From contig CM042156.1 in the NCBI GenBank assembly GCA_023376005.1, positions 46,689,016-46,753,015 on the forward strand: a stretch of DNA of 64,000 bases. The letters run 5' to 3'. The DNA comes from Doryteuthis pealeii. Lineage: Eukaryota; Mollusca; Cephalopoda; Myopsida; Loliginidae. The notes under the pieces are model-generated. The model was not told the DNA's origin. It saw only the letters and a list, made by a program, of their open reading frames with translations, and did no database searches. Made by a program: the position numbers and the translations under genes. Of this stretch, positions 35,458 to 45,640 are shown in pieces. Each line of letters starts with the position of its first letter. Positions within the stretch are counted from its first letter, which is position 1.

Positions 35458-35623
35458 GATGAAAGTGGAGATGATGTTTCTGCAGGTCACTATGGAAACT
35501 TACCTATTATCCAGTCGACGGAGAAGCCAAATCGAAAACTCCTGGATGTTAAACAACTGACCCCAGCTCTTGCTGACCAAAAGGTGTGGATTCGGGCCAG
35601 ACTGCAGACCAGCCGAAGCAAAG
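35458..35623 (+). CDS. DARS1: DARS1 exon: linker and start of anticodon-binding OB-fold
   Basis: Second recognised coding exon: 55 codons plus the first base of a split glycine codon (phase 0 in, phase 1 out). The acceptor is ttttgtag and the donor AAAG|gtaatc. After an acidic start (DESGDDVSAG), the peptide contains HYGNLPIIQSTEKPNR, matching the conserved region just before the OB-fold of animal AspRS, then VWIRARLQTSRSKG, the first OB-fold strands, which contact the tRNA-Asp anticodon. The next exon continues this as GKQCFF in the correct frame. The intron before it is about 25 kb and the one after about 18 kb. No frameshift or stop is present. Confidence 0.96.
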
Positions 35624-36054
35624 GTAATCAAACTTTCTTTGTTCTTTGAGGACAGTTTAAATAGAGAAAAATAGATCAATAAATTAAGGAGAATAGGGCG
35701 AAGGTTGGAGGATGGTAGAGAAAGAGGGAGTTGGTCGATTGCTGTTGCTGCTATCTCAGTTGCCAATGATCCTTCAAGGATTTTTATTTATTGATTTAAT
35801 TTTTTTTTTTTTTAACTTTTATTGATTATCAGTTTTAGTTGGTTTTACTAAGTTTTATTTTTGTTTGGGTCTTGGAAAAAGTTTTAAAAACTCTTTAGCT
35901 CAAAACTGACTGCAAAATAAAATAGAAATGTCAGAAATGCAAGGAAAATAAAGAATTAAAAAAAAAAAAAAACTGAAATTGGGAATTTGCCTTTTTATTT
36001 TATTTTTTTTATTTTTTAGATTTATTTATTTTTTTATTCATTCTATTGCATCCA

Positions 36055-36297
36055 AAATTTGGGACCATATGACCTTTAGGCACCCCTTTTCGATCTCGTT
36101 TCATCAGGACATTTTTTTTTTATTTACACCGTCAAAATCTGGTTGTTTGTTAGGGGTTAGTTTTATAATTAAAAAAAACAAAACTCTAAAAATCATCTGT
36201 TAACAAACAACCGGATTTTGACTGTGTAAATGAAAAAAATGTCCTGATGAAATGAGATCGAAAAAGGGGTACCTAAAGGTCATATGGTCCCAAATTT
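36055..36297. repeat. Fold-back element, about 98-bp arms
   Basis: Arms 36,055-36,152 and 36,200-36,297 are inverted copies (accatatgacctttaggcac / gtacctaaaggtcatatggt) around a loop of about 47 bases. Divergence is low, suggesting recent activity. Confidence 0.9.
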
Positions 36298-36726
36298 GTT
36301 ATTCTTTTCCTCTTTGCTGCAGGAATCTGAGTATAAGAATAGTGGGTATTAGTTTGTAACCAACACTAAGTCCTAAAATGCATTAGTGCATCCATGGATT
36401 TACTAACACTGAACATTCAGTAAGGAAAGACAAACAACTAACTTGCTTGAACAATGCACATAAAAGTGTAATGAAGAGGTATCAAAAATGGTTAGAATAG
36501 ACTTACTGTGTCTTACATTATTTTTCATGGCAAGTACAATAAATGCTATGCTGAAGTTTGAGACTAATTGTCTCTATTCTGTTCTGTGAACATAACTGAG
36601 AAATATGTCTTTTTTGTTTAACAAACAAGGACCGAAAACAGGTGTCTGTTCAATGAATAGTGACCAAAGAAAAAGTTTTAAGGGGCTGGATTATCACATG
36701 ACCAACTGATATATGACATGGGAAGA
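36298..36726. other. Intron, nothing recognised
   Basis: No repeat or coding similarity recognised. Confidence 0.5.
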
Positions 36727-36936
36727 AGGCCGGTTTAGCCTTGTTGGTAAAGCGGTTGCCTAGGAACCACAAGGTTCCTGGTTTGATGCTGGCCCTCACC
36801 AACTCAGCATATATGAGTAGCACAGGGATTTGTGCAGTAAAGTGAGGAGCTGATGGTAGGTGTGGTGAGTGAAAGGGGGATAGACTCCCTCGCTGTTTGA
36901 CTAATACCAACTTTGGTCCACCCTGACTGTTTTACA
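36727..36936 (+). repeat. SINE-C (tRNA-derived)
   Basis: Head gccggtttagccttgttggt, B-box-like ggttcctggtttgatgc, then tagcacagggatttgtgc and tail ccaccctgactg, followed by a long poly-T. Confidence 0.75.
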
Positions 36937-37300
36937 ACTTTTTTTTTTTTTTTTTTTTTTTTTTACAAGGGTGTACCACCGACTACACCTTTTAGTACAA
37001 CAAGGAGGTATAATCTAACAGATGTATGTGCAGTTACCAGAGGTCAATTATGTCTGTGCTGGTTTCCTTTGGAGGACATAATCAAATGAAAAATATGTTA
37101 AAAACAACAATGATGAAGATAATACCCTGAAAATTATAATGGCAACACATTTAGTATTTGAATTTTCTTTTTTCTTTTAATGTGTGTTATTGTCGTATAA
37201 GGCTAAATAATAATATAAATAAATCAAGTCTGTTTTTGAGGTCAGATTTCATGTTGGTAAAATGTTTTTTTCAGAAAACTGTTATTCACATAACATTAGT

Positions 37301-37462
37301 CATTTCTCTCTCTCTCTCCTGTCTCTCTCTCTCTCTCCTGTCTCTCTCTCTCTCTCTCCTGTCTCTCCTGTCTCTCTCTCTCTCTCCTGTCTCTCTCTCT
37401 CTCTCTCTCTCCTCTCCTGTCTCTCTCTCTCTCTCCTCTCCTGTCTCTCTCCTTTCTCTCAT
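37301..37462. repeat. (CT)n with CTGT interruptions
   Basis: Tandem array of ctctctcctgt units; open frames here are compositional. Confidence 0.95.
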
Positions 37463-37989
37463 TGTAAATTTTTTGTTTGTGTTCATTAATGAACAGCAGG
37501 GTTTATGAATGCTTTTTTTGATTCGCAGTTGTGGTTAAAGAACCAACCTTTGTGGATATTTTCCTCCACCCTCCTGCAAAACTGACCTGTGTGACTTTTC
37601 ACATTATGAAATAAAATTTTGTGAGTGCAGGTGTCATTAAAAAATCTTTTAAATAAAATCTGTGTGACAATTGCCTAAATTTAAGCAAATTGTGACAAAA
37701 CAAAAAGAAATTTCAGCTTTGGTTGTTTTGCCTGAGTGGAGACAAAATTTAGAGGGCGGTGGTGGTGAAGGGGGACACTTTCAATTGATGAACAATTTCT
37801 TTTTTTTCTTTCTTTCTTTCTTTCTCTTTCCTTTCTATAAATAACATGTAACTGTTTAAATGTCTTTTCAGTTTTGCAATTTTGCACTCTCCTCAGTATT
37901 CTGCTTCTTTTATGATAATGATGAAAAAAGTTTTTCTGCTAGTTACATCTAATGTCTCTTGCTGGTAATCAAATGACAACAAGTCTTTT

Positions 37990-38617
37990 CAGGAATCCCC
38001 ATGGGGACATTGTGGCTAATAATAATGAAATTTATTGTGTACAGTGCTCAGGTGCACCACAACTCATGAAAGTCTCATGTCAAGTACACAGAATAATGTT
38101 GTATCCGGAACATGAACAGTTCACAGTAGTAATGTGTATGTGGAGAGTGGCATCAGGTATAGTGTTGGTGGACTACAGGAAGCATGGAGGCTTTGAAAGA
38201 TTCAGTGCTCCGGCAGCCTACAACAGATGCAGGCAGTTTATTCCATGTCTCCACCATTCTGAGCATGAAAAAATGTTTCCGAAAGTCACATGAACAGTGC
38301 TGTTTTCTGACTTTGTAGGCATGCCCGCTTGTATTGGAGAGATGGAGATCAAAAAGGTGCTCATGGTTGCTGTTGTTAAGATGATTAATGACCTTATGAG
38401 CATTTACCAGGTCAGTTGCCAAATGCCGAAGTTTCAATAAATCCATTCCCAGGGCTGTGAGACGTTCAGAGTATGGCAGATTCCTGATGGAGGGTACTCG
38501 CTTGGTTGCACGTCTCTGTACAGTTTCTAGGAGGTTAATATTCTGAGAAAGATAGGGGTTCCAGACTGGTGATGCAAACTCCAAGTGTGGCCGTACCATA
38601 GCTTTGTACAGCTTCAA
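37990..38617 (-). mobile_element. CR1/jockey-like LINE: end of reverse transcriptase ORF and 3' region
   Basis: On the minus strand, 38,617 to about 38,156 is open and encodes about 154 residues typical of the C-terminal end of non-LTR retrotransposon polymerases: LYKAMVRPHLEFASPVWNPY, then VQRRATKRVPSIRNLPYSER, LTALGMDLLKLRH and ETWNKLPASVV. The catalytic core (the YADD region) is absent, so it is a 5'-truncated insertion. The reading frame is still open, suggesting modest age. The stretch to about 37,990 is probably its 3' untranslated region. A SINE-A fragment abuts its truncated 5' side. Confidence 0.85.
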
Positions 38618-38790
38618 TGTATGTATTGGACTGCGACTTTGTAGAAAGTGAGTTTGAACTCCAGTCATGCTATTACATTCACTTTTAGACTAATACCATT
38701 AGGAGAGGTATAAATCTATTCATTGCTTCAGCTATGGGTGAAATAGTACCACTACTGTTCTTCTACAAGGTTGGCTTTGGCATTAACAAA
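38618..38790 (+). repeat. SINE-A, head truncated
   Basis: Starts within the tRNA-like head (tattggactgcgacttt), B box gtgagtttgaactccag, body agctatgggtgaaatagtac, tail ggctttggcattaac. Confidence 0.75.
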
Positions 38791-39009
38791 GAAACCAATG
38801 CAAGTCTTCTCAATACTCATAACTCTCCTCAGAATTATGTTGTTATTGTATTTGGTGGTTTTCACTGGAGATCAAGTGATAGCAAGTTTCGTCAATACTT
38901 TAACACTCCACAATATTCTATATTATTAACATGAAGAAAAGGAGTAGCAAAGGTTAATGTTGAGGTAGTAGTTGCAATATTTTAGAGCAATGTTTTCCAA
39001 CAGGGTCCA

Positions 39010-39185
39010 TACTGCATTTCATATAACTTTAATACCCTTGGAAACAGTATGCATCCAACTATTTTCCCTCCAGTTATGGGTAAATAGTAGGGCAGACTGA
39101 GTTTTTAATCCTAAGTATGACAACCAGTCTAGCAGAAGGAAAACTCTGAATTCAAACCTATTAAACTCCAGGGCTGGGTAAATAC
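39010..39185 (+). repeat. SINE-B body fragment
   Basis: catttcatataactttaata, cagttatgggtaaatagtag and aactctgaattcaaacctat. Confidence 0.7.
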
Positions 39186-39704
39186 ACACTGCCTCCTGGG
39201 GGAAGGGGGCGTTAGGAGTTGGGTTGGAGCAGGTAATAAAATTATTTCACGGAGGTGGGCATTTAGAAGCTTAACTCTTAACATCTTGTTGAGAATTTTT
39301 TTAAGTCCAGAGTGCAATTCCTATAAGGATTTATCAAAAAATGACTAAAAATGGCCTTTTCATTTAAAGCTACCTGTTATTTCCCTTAAATCAAAGACTT
39401 CTAAATATTACATTTAATTAGGAAAATAAATGTGACTTCTGGCCAGGTGGAATGAGGTGGTATAGGACGTTAAGAGTTAAAGTGGTGGTGAGCAAATTTT
39501 TACATCCTAATCAGGGAAGTATAGATAAGGGAAAAACATACGATGCTCTCAAAGTTTAAGTTAATAGTGTCTGCACATAGTTGCCATGTATTTTATTTGC
39601 CCATATGAGATTATTTGAAACTTATGGATCCTGGTTAAAATTCAGAAAATCTTGTATCATCAGTTTATAATCATAATGAAAATCTCTCTCTCTCACCGGC
39701 TGAG

Positions 39705-39922
39705 TGGTGGAGTCTCCATAGCACAGTGGGTAAAGTACTGGTCTGCAATATCAGTGAGTTTGAGCTCCAGTGGTGCTATTACATTCACTTACAGACTAAT
39801 ACCCTTGGGAATGGTATATACATACTTATCCCCTAGCTATGGGTTAAATAGTACCACTACTGTTCTTCTAAAAAGGATGGCTTTGGCATTAGATAACCCA
39901 TGAAGGTTGATATACCATTAAA
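39705..39922 (+). repeat. SINE-A (tRNA-derived), full length
   Basis: Head tctccatagcacagtgggta, B box gtgagtttgagctccag, body agctatgggttaaatagtac, tail aacccatgaaggttgatata. Confidence 0.8.
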
Positions 39923-40569
39923 AGCAAAGTAACCAAATCATCCACCTGCTAAACAGATTGATACAAGATTTAAGAATTAGTGTAACAGCAACCAACACCT
40001 TTTTAAACAAGTAAATTAAAGCTGATTCATTCACAAATAATGACAGTGCAGTGTTTCCCAGTGGGGTCCATTACCCCTTCTCTCCCTCAGGTGGATGTTA
40101 TGAGAGGGTGGTGACTTACATAAAAGTATAATAAAGTGGGGGTAGAAGGAATCCAAGTGTTTGGGGTGGGCATTTGCAAAAAAAAAAAAAAAAAATTAGG
40201 CAATGCTTTTCAAGTCTTTCATTTATTATCAGAATGTGGCAATAAACTCCCCCCCCCCCAAAAAAAAACCCTACCATCTTGAGAACATCAGTGTAAGGAA
40301 ATTACATGGTGCCAACATCAAACAGATGGACTTAAAGAGAATAGGTTTTTTCTAATAAAAGGCAATATATGACATCCTACCCATGCCAGTGAAGATAAGA
40401 TCATTGTGATCTGACTGATGCAGCACCTATGGGAAGACTGCAAGCTTCAACCACATGCTCAGTGGTTATGAGTATTCTCTGAAAAGCTACACATGGTGAG
40501 ACACAAGCAGATGCTGGAGGTTGTTTCTTGCTGAGGCTACAAAAAGATGTTGGGGTGGGGTGGGGGTCG

Positions 40570-40762
40570 TAATCCCCGTCGCATAGTGGCTAATGTGCTG
40601 GACTGTAACATCGTAGTAAGTAAGTTTGAATTCCAGTTACGCTATTATATTCACTTTCGGACTGATACCCTTGCAAAAGGTATGAATCTCACCACCCCCT
40701 CACTGGCTATGGGTTATGGCTTTGGCATTGAATATCCCATGAAGGCTGATATGCTGTTAAAC
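40570..40762 (+). repeat. SINE-A (tRNA-derived) with internal deletion
   Basis: Head ccccgtcgcatagtggctaa and tail gaaggctgatatgctgtt. Lacks the usual aatagtaccactactgttc block between body and tail. Confidence 0.8.
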
Positions 40763-40870
40763 AAAGGAATCAAACTATACAAAAAAATGTTTGGAAGCTG
40801 ATAACATTTTGATTACAACTAATTACAAAAAAGTTAAGTTTTGAGAGCTACTTTCCCAAAATGGGCAATC

Positions 40871-41090
40871 ATTTTTGAGATCAGCAATGTGATATCGCCT
40901 TTTTTGAGATCAGCAATGTGATGTCGCCTTTTTGAGATCAGCAATGTGATATCGCCTTTTTTGAGATCAGCAATGTGATGTCGCCTTTTTTAAGATATGC
41001 AATGTGATGTCGCCTTTTTTGAGATATGCAATATGATGTCGCCCTTTTTGAGATCAGCAATGTGTTGTCGCCAGTTTTGAGATCAAGAAT
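40871..41090. repeat. Minisatellite, about 29-bp unit, seven copies plus a partial
   Basis: Unit tttttgagatcagcaatgtg followed by atRtcgcc. The first four units alternate ATATC and ATGTC, suggesting a two-unit higher-order step. Later units carry agatatgc. Confidence 0.9.
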
Positions 41091-41311
41091 CCAGTGTCAT
41101 GATTGTTGTAATTCAAAAAATATTAAATTTATTGAATTGACCATTTCTTTGAAGGAGAATATTGACTAGGCACATCAACATAAACTGGAAATCTATGAAG
41201 CTCTTTGAGAACAATATATAAGAAATGGTTGAACAACCAATATATTTCCTATTGAATTCAAAAATTGAGGTTTTATTGCCAATTTGACATCTGCATATAC
41301 GTCATATTATC

Positions 41312-41543
41312 ACCAGACCATGTTGGTTTTATTTAACAGCATAGGAGTGCTAGATTCCTGCAGATTCAACCTTTGTTTGATTTGGTGCCTCTTTACACAT
41401 TTCCTCTTTTCTGTTGATAACTAAACTCTGTTTATCATCAACAGAAAATGGGAAATGTATTTAGAGGCTCCAAATTAAACAAAAGCTGAATCTGCTTAAA
41501 TCTAGCACTCTTATACTGTTAAATAAAACCAACCATGTCTGGT
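41312..41543. repeat. Fold-back element, about 109-bp arms
   Basis: Arms 41,312-41,420 and 41,433-41,543 are inverted copies (accatgttggttttatttaa / ttaaataaaaccaaccatgt) with roughly a 12-base loop. Confidence 0.9.
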
Positions 41544-42090
41544 TATATCATGAGATATTGCTGGGGCACCCTCAGTTAGTGATAATAATGGTTTGGCCCT
41601 AAAATCATGCATGGCTCTTTTCTTAACAGTATTTGTATGAATTTATTTCATTGTGTGTGTGTGCCCAAATATCTTTGTACAGTTTAAAACTTTATTAACA
41701 GAAATAAAAATGTGACAATCTTTAAAAAAAATTTTTTTAAGACAAACAAACGTTTTTCAAACTAATTATATTTCTAATTGGTAATATTTTAGTTTAATTA
41801 TAATTAAACTACTGAATAACAGTCTGAGAAGTTTTGATGAAAAGCAACTGAAAGTTTGATGTAAGACCCCCCCCCCCCAATTTTTTTTTTTTTTTCTAAT
41901 CTGAAATTTAATTTTCAGTTTTTGATGTGCATTATTTGAGATGATCTACAAACTTATTAACATCTTTCTTCAGTTGCGGTATATGTTTTGTATTATTGCC
42001 AAAGAACAGTTTGGTGCCCTTCCCTCTGCCCAGGAGCATTCTAAGGGAGGTAGATCAGGTGACTTTCTTTCCTAAATCTACTATTGAAAC
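41544..42090. other. Intron, nothing recognised
   Basis: A/T and C homopolymers (C run near 41,869). Confidence 0.5.
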
Positions 42091-42094
42091 TGTG

Positions 42095-42468
42095 GCTCAC
42101 ACTCACACACACACACACACACACACTCACACACACATCTGTAGCATATATGAATTTGACATTTTTACATTACATTCAAACTTTTGGAACAACATTGTGT
42201 ATGTACACACACACACACACACAGATGCACACAATCACCTTTTGGCTATTAAGATTTCATGTTTTTTTTTTATTTATTAAAAATAATTTTTACTTTGAAG
42301 TGTCAAGTATTAAATCAGTGTTTTTATTTTTGATATCAAATAAGGGTGTTTCAGATTTGATAGTCAGTTTGCTTAACAAAGTCAAAATTATTACCTTAAA
42401 TTTGACCAGTGTATCGAGAATTAGCAATAGTAAGCACAGAGTTCATGTAACAGTTTACTTGTGGCTGT

Positions 42469-42505
<37 letters not shown>

Positions 42506-42656
42506 GTCACACGCACCATGGCGATATAACATTGAAATGTGTGAAACACTTGTCACGTTTGTGTGTGTGTCTACAGTATGCGACCTAATTATTGCCTGTG
42601 CCTGGCCCGAAATGCTTTACTTCCTCCTCCCCCTCCTTTCCCTCCCTCAACCTCTT

Positions 42657-42696
<40 letters not shown>

Positions 42697-42700
42697 TGCA
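42095..42700. repeat. Cluster of (CA)n and (CT)n microsatellites
   Basis: CA runs near 42,098-42,137, 42,205-42,222 and 42,660-42,692; a CT run near 42,474-42,500. Overlapping open frames are compositional. Confidence 0.9.
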
Positions 42701-42917
42701 TGCTTTTTTACGTGAAAGCAGAGCCTGATAAAATGAAATCACCTGGTAGCAAGTTGGTGCTGGTTTTTCTGAATCGCAATACTTTCACATGGCCTGTCTT
42801 TTCTTCTTTTTTTTTTTTTTCTTCACACTTTGTCTTCCAACTTGTTGAGGTGATTTTCTTACCAACAACTACTCAATGCCATAACCAATTCTTCTCTGCC
42901 CGCAACCATTGCCAAAC

Positions 42918-42951
<34 letters not shown>

Positions 42952-43599
42952 CACCAAAATGACTAAAAGTTGCATCCAAGATTTAAAAAAAAAAAAAAAA
43001 AATCCCTCCAAAAACCTCCACCCATCTTGCTCTCATCTTCTCGACAAGAATGGTCCACATGTTAGAAATCTTCTAAAAATTTGTCATCTTTACAAACAGA
43101 AAAATAAAAAAAATAATACTAAATAAACAACAACAAAAAAAAGCTCCCCAACAAAATTGGCCATTTCTCTCATCTGCAGGCAACTGACAGCTTTTCATCG
43201 TTGTTTTATGGGTAGGTAGGTAGGTAGATGGTTGGGTGGGTGGGTATTTGGTTGGGTAGGTGGGTGGTTGGATTGGTTTTCTTGTGATACCATTGAGTCA
43301 GCAGACAAAGACTGACTCCACCCAGTCAGTCTTTTCTGCTTTCTGTCTGTCTGTCTCTATCTGAATCAACAGGAGGCATCTAACTTTTTTGACTCTGCAT
43401 TCCCCTGTAACATTTTTATGATACGTGCAATGATTTGGCCATCTCATCTAGAGAGAAAGACTTTCAGTGCAACATTTGACAGCACATCTTCCTCCCCAAG
43501 GAACAAAGTGGCACTTTTACCTGAAACTTATTCTTAGAAAATTTTGCCAAAAACCTGTTTAAACCAAGAGAACTTAATTGGGTGTATTGCATTGGCATT
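42701..43599. other. Intron with poly-T/poly-A and a GGTA/GGTG array
   Basis: Poly-T at 42,919-42,948, and a G-rich tandem gggtaggtaggt...gggtgggtgggt array at about 43,209-43,274. No gene seen. Confidence 0.6.
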
Positions 43600-43760
43600 T
43601 CAGTCTCGGAAGACTATAATATAGTTTTTGTGCCCCTGAAGTTACAGCGCCTCCTGTTACTGTGAAGTCCAATGTTTGAAAAACATTCTCGACCACAGAT
43701 GTTGCATGTGGAGGCTGTCCCTGAAGATGTTGATGTGCCGGTGCTTTGTTGCCGCTGCTT
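43600..43760 (-). pseudogene. Zinc-finger remnant, probably from a LINE ORF
   Basis: The minus strand encodes TCNICGRECFSNIGLHSNRR followed by RC: two cysteines spaced C-x2-C, then H and a final C, as in the C2HC-type fingers at the ends of some non-LTR retrotransposon proteins. It follows an S/T-rich stretch. Only about 45 residues are recognisable, with no larger open frame. Confidence 0.55.
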
Positions 43761-44544
43761 TCTTCTGGACCTCTTGGCTGTATTATAGGTGTATTATACG
43801 AATATAATGAATATTATACAAATATAATGTAATATAGGTGTATTATACGAATGAGGAAAAAATGTGTAAACCATGCGACAATCAGGCTTGATTGACTCAA
43901 GAATTCAAAGTGATCGTTTGATTGATTAATGCAACACTTCACTTAGGCCATTACTTTGGCTAGACGGGCGGTTGGAGACTGGTTGAAAAAATTTTCATTA
44001 ACTTCATGTATATTAACAAACTTGTAGAAATAATTTTTATGGTAGATTTTTCATTAACAGCATAAGTATTGATAAATGGTATGAATAATGTTCATTAACT
44101 TCACTAGTACAAAATAAAAAACGCCCTCCGTTCAATGTAAAAATAGATTTTTGAAACATATTGCCTGTGGGGGGTAGGAGTAAAAAATTCAATGTCAGCG
44201 AGTTTGTACCCTAAGTAAGTAAAAACATCAAATTCATTAAAGGATTAAAAAATAAAACAATTTGAAATGTAAACTTTAAATATGTATTAAAATAAAACAA
44301 ACTATATATAGATATATAATACCAGTCATGTATTTATTAAAACTTGTTTTAAAAAACAATGAGGACTGTCTAATGTTGCATGTTCAAATTTTGAGTGTAT
44401 TTATTCTATGTTATGATGATTTGGGGTAATTTGACGTAAGCAGTGACGTAATTTTTGTTACAGACCGGAAGCGAATCTCCATTATTAATAGACGTGTATC
44501 AAACTGGAAGAAATGATTTTCATTAACTTGGAAACAGATCTATT
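43761..44544. other. AT-rich intron
   Basis: A short repeat of tataggtgtattatacgaat occurs twice at about 43,780-43,850. Nothing else recognised. Confidence 0.5.
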
Positions 44545-44700
44545 TGATCCATAGATGGGATCCTAATAGGTACTACCACTCCAGATCAGAGTTGACCTGG
44601 GAGTAATGTCAATGAAGGGGTACTCCATACTCCCCATAGCTCCAAAACTGGAACCTCACCAATAGATGCAGTTTAGTATCATACCCAGGACACTTTCTGA
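44545..44700 (-). repeat. SINE-D family fragment
   Basis: ccatagatgggatcctaata, ggggtactccatactcccca; the inverse of the family's body. Confidence 0.75.
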
Positions 44701-44841
44701 CTTGATGTTTTCCTCTTGGAAGAATTTCTTCAAATCTTAATATAGATTTCCCTCCTTAGAAAATGCACAATTTTACTGTCCATTTCTCACAGACAAGCAT
44801 AGAAAAATTTTACTTCTTGTAAGTTTGGTTTCTTTGTTTAA

Positions 44842-45028
44842 TGACATTTCAACCTTCATGGGCTATTTAATGGTAAAGCCAGAAGAAGTGGTACTAATTA
44901 ACCCATAGTTAGGGCAACAAGGGTGTTCATACCTTTCCCAAGTGTATTAGTCTGAAAGTGAATGTATGACTGGAGTTCCAACTTGTTTACTACAATATCA
45001 CAGTCCAGCACATTAGCCACTCTCTTTG
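44842..45028 (-). repeat. SINE-A (tRNA-derived), inverse
   Basis: Tail (atttcaaccttcatgggcta) comes first, then the body (gtattagtctgaaagtgaat) and head (agtccagcacattagccact). Confidence 0.8.
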
Positions 45029-45094
45029 CAAAAAACAACAAATTTAATTTCAATTACTCCACCTTGTCGGCTGTTAGAATGCAAAAACTGCACT

Positions 45095-45640
45095 TCTGCA
45101 GAGGGGTAAGACTCCCCAAATGGGGCCATCTGTTGGCCGTGGGTGGCGATCCTTGATGCTTAAGGATAGAACCCAGGTGGATGAGCAGTCCATGACTTGC
45201 AAAACTCCACTTTGGCCCTTTCTTGGGCTAGACAGACGGTTGGAGAGGGCCTCTCCGATCAATCGGCTGGTCACGTCAAGCCCTAGCACCTATATGATTG
45301 CCCTTATGGCAAGCCCCAACCCTTTTTATCATATGGGTGCTAGAAGGCGGTGGCTGAGGGTCTACATGTCCTGGGAATGATGTTAAACTCTATCTGATGG
45401 TGAGGTTCCAATTTTGGAGGTTTGGGGAATGTGGAACACCCCTTTATCCCCATTGTTCTCTGGTCCACTCTGACCCAGAGTGATAGTACCTGTTAGGGTC
45501 CCATCTATGGGTTAAATAGAAAAACATGTTTATAAACAAAATTTGATTATCCATTAAGAATGAATCTATTTCAAAACTTTGTCTGCATTAAATGACCCAC
45601 CGAGGTTGATATGCCGTAAAACAAACCAAACCAAACCAAA
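45095..45640 (+). repeat. SINE-D family, longest copy
   Basis: Begins ctgcagaggggtaagactcc, continues with tgggctagacagacggttgg, cttatggcaagccccaaccc, ctatctgatggtgaggttcc and agtacctgttagggtcccat, and ends in cattaaatgacccaccgagg followed by ttgatatgccg. No protein is encoded. The 3' tail matches that of SINE-A. No clear tRNA-like head was recognised. Confidence 0.75.

Noticed and set aside
40871..41090. Possible CRISPR-like array
   Set aside because: Units are directly adjacent with no unique spacers, and the context is an animal intron.
42084..42728. 214-residue open frame rich in His/Thr
   Set aside because: Runs across CA and CT microsatellites and AT-rich intron; no recognisable protein.
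43209..43274. GGTA/GGTG array as a strong G-quadruplex
   Set aside because: Only short GGG runs with uneven loops; a simple tandem repeat is a sufficient explanation.
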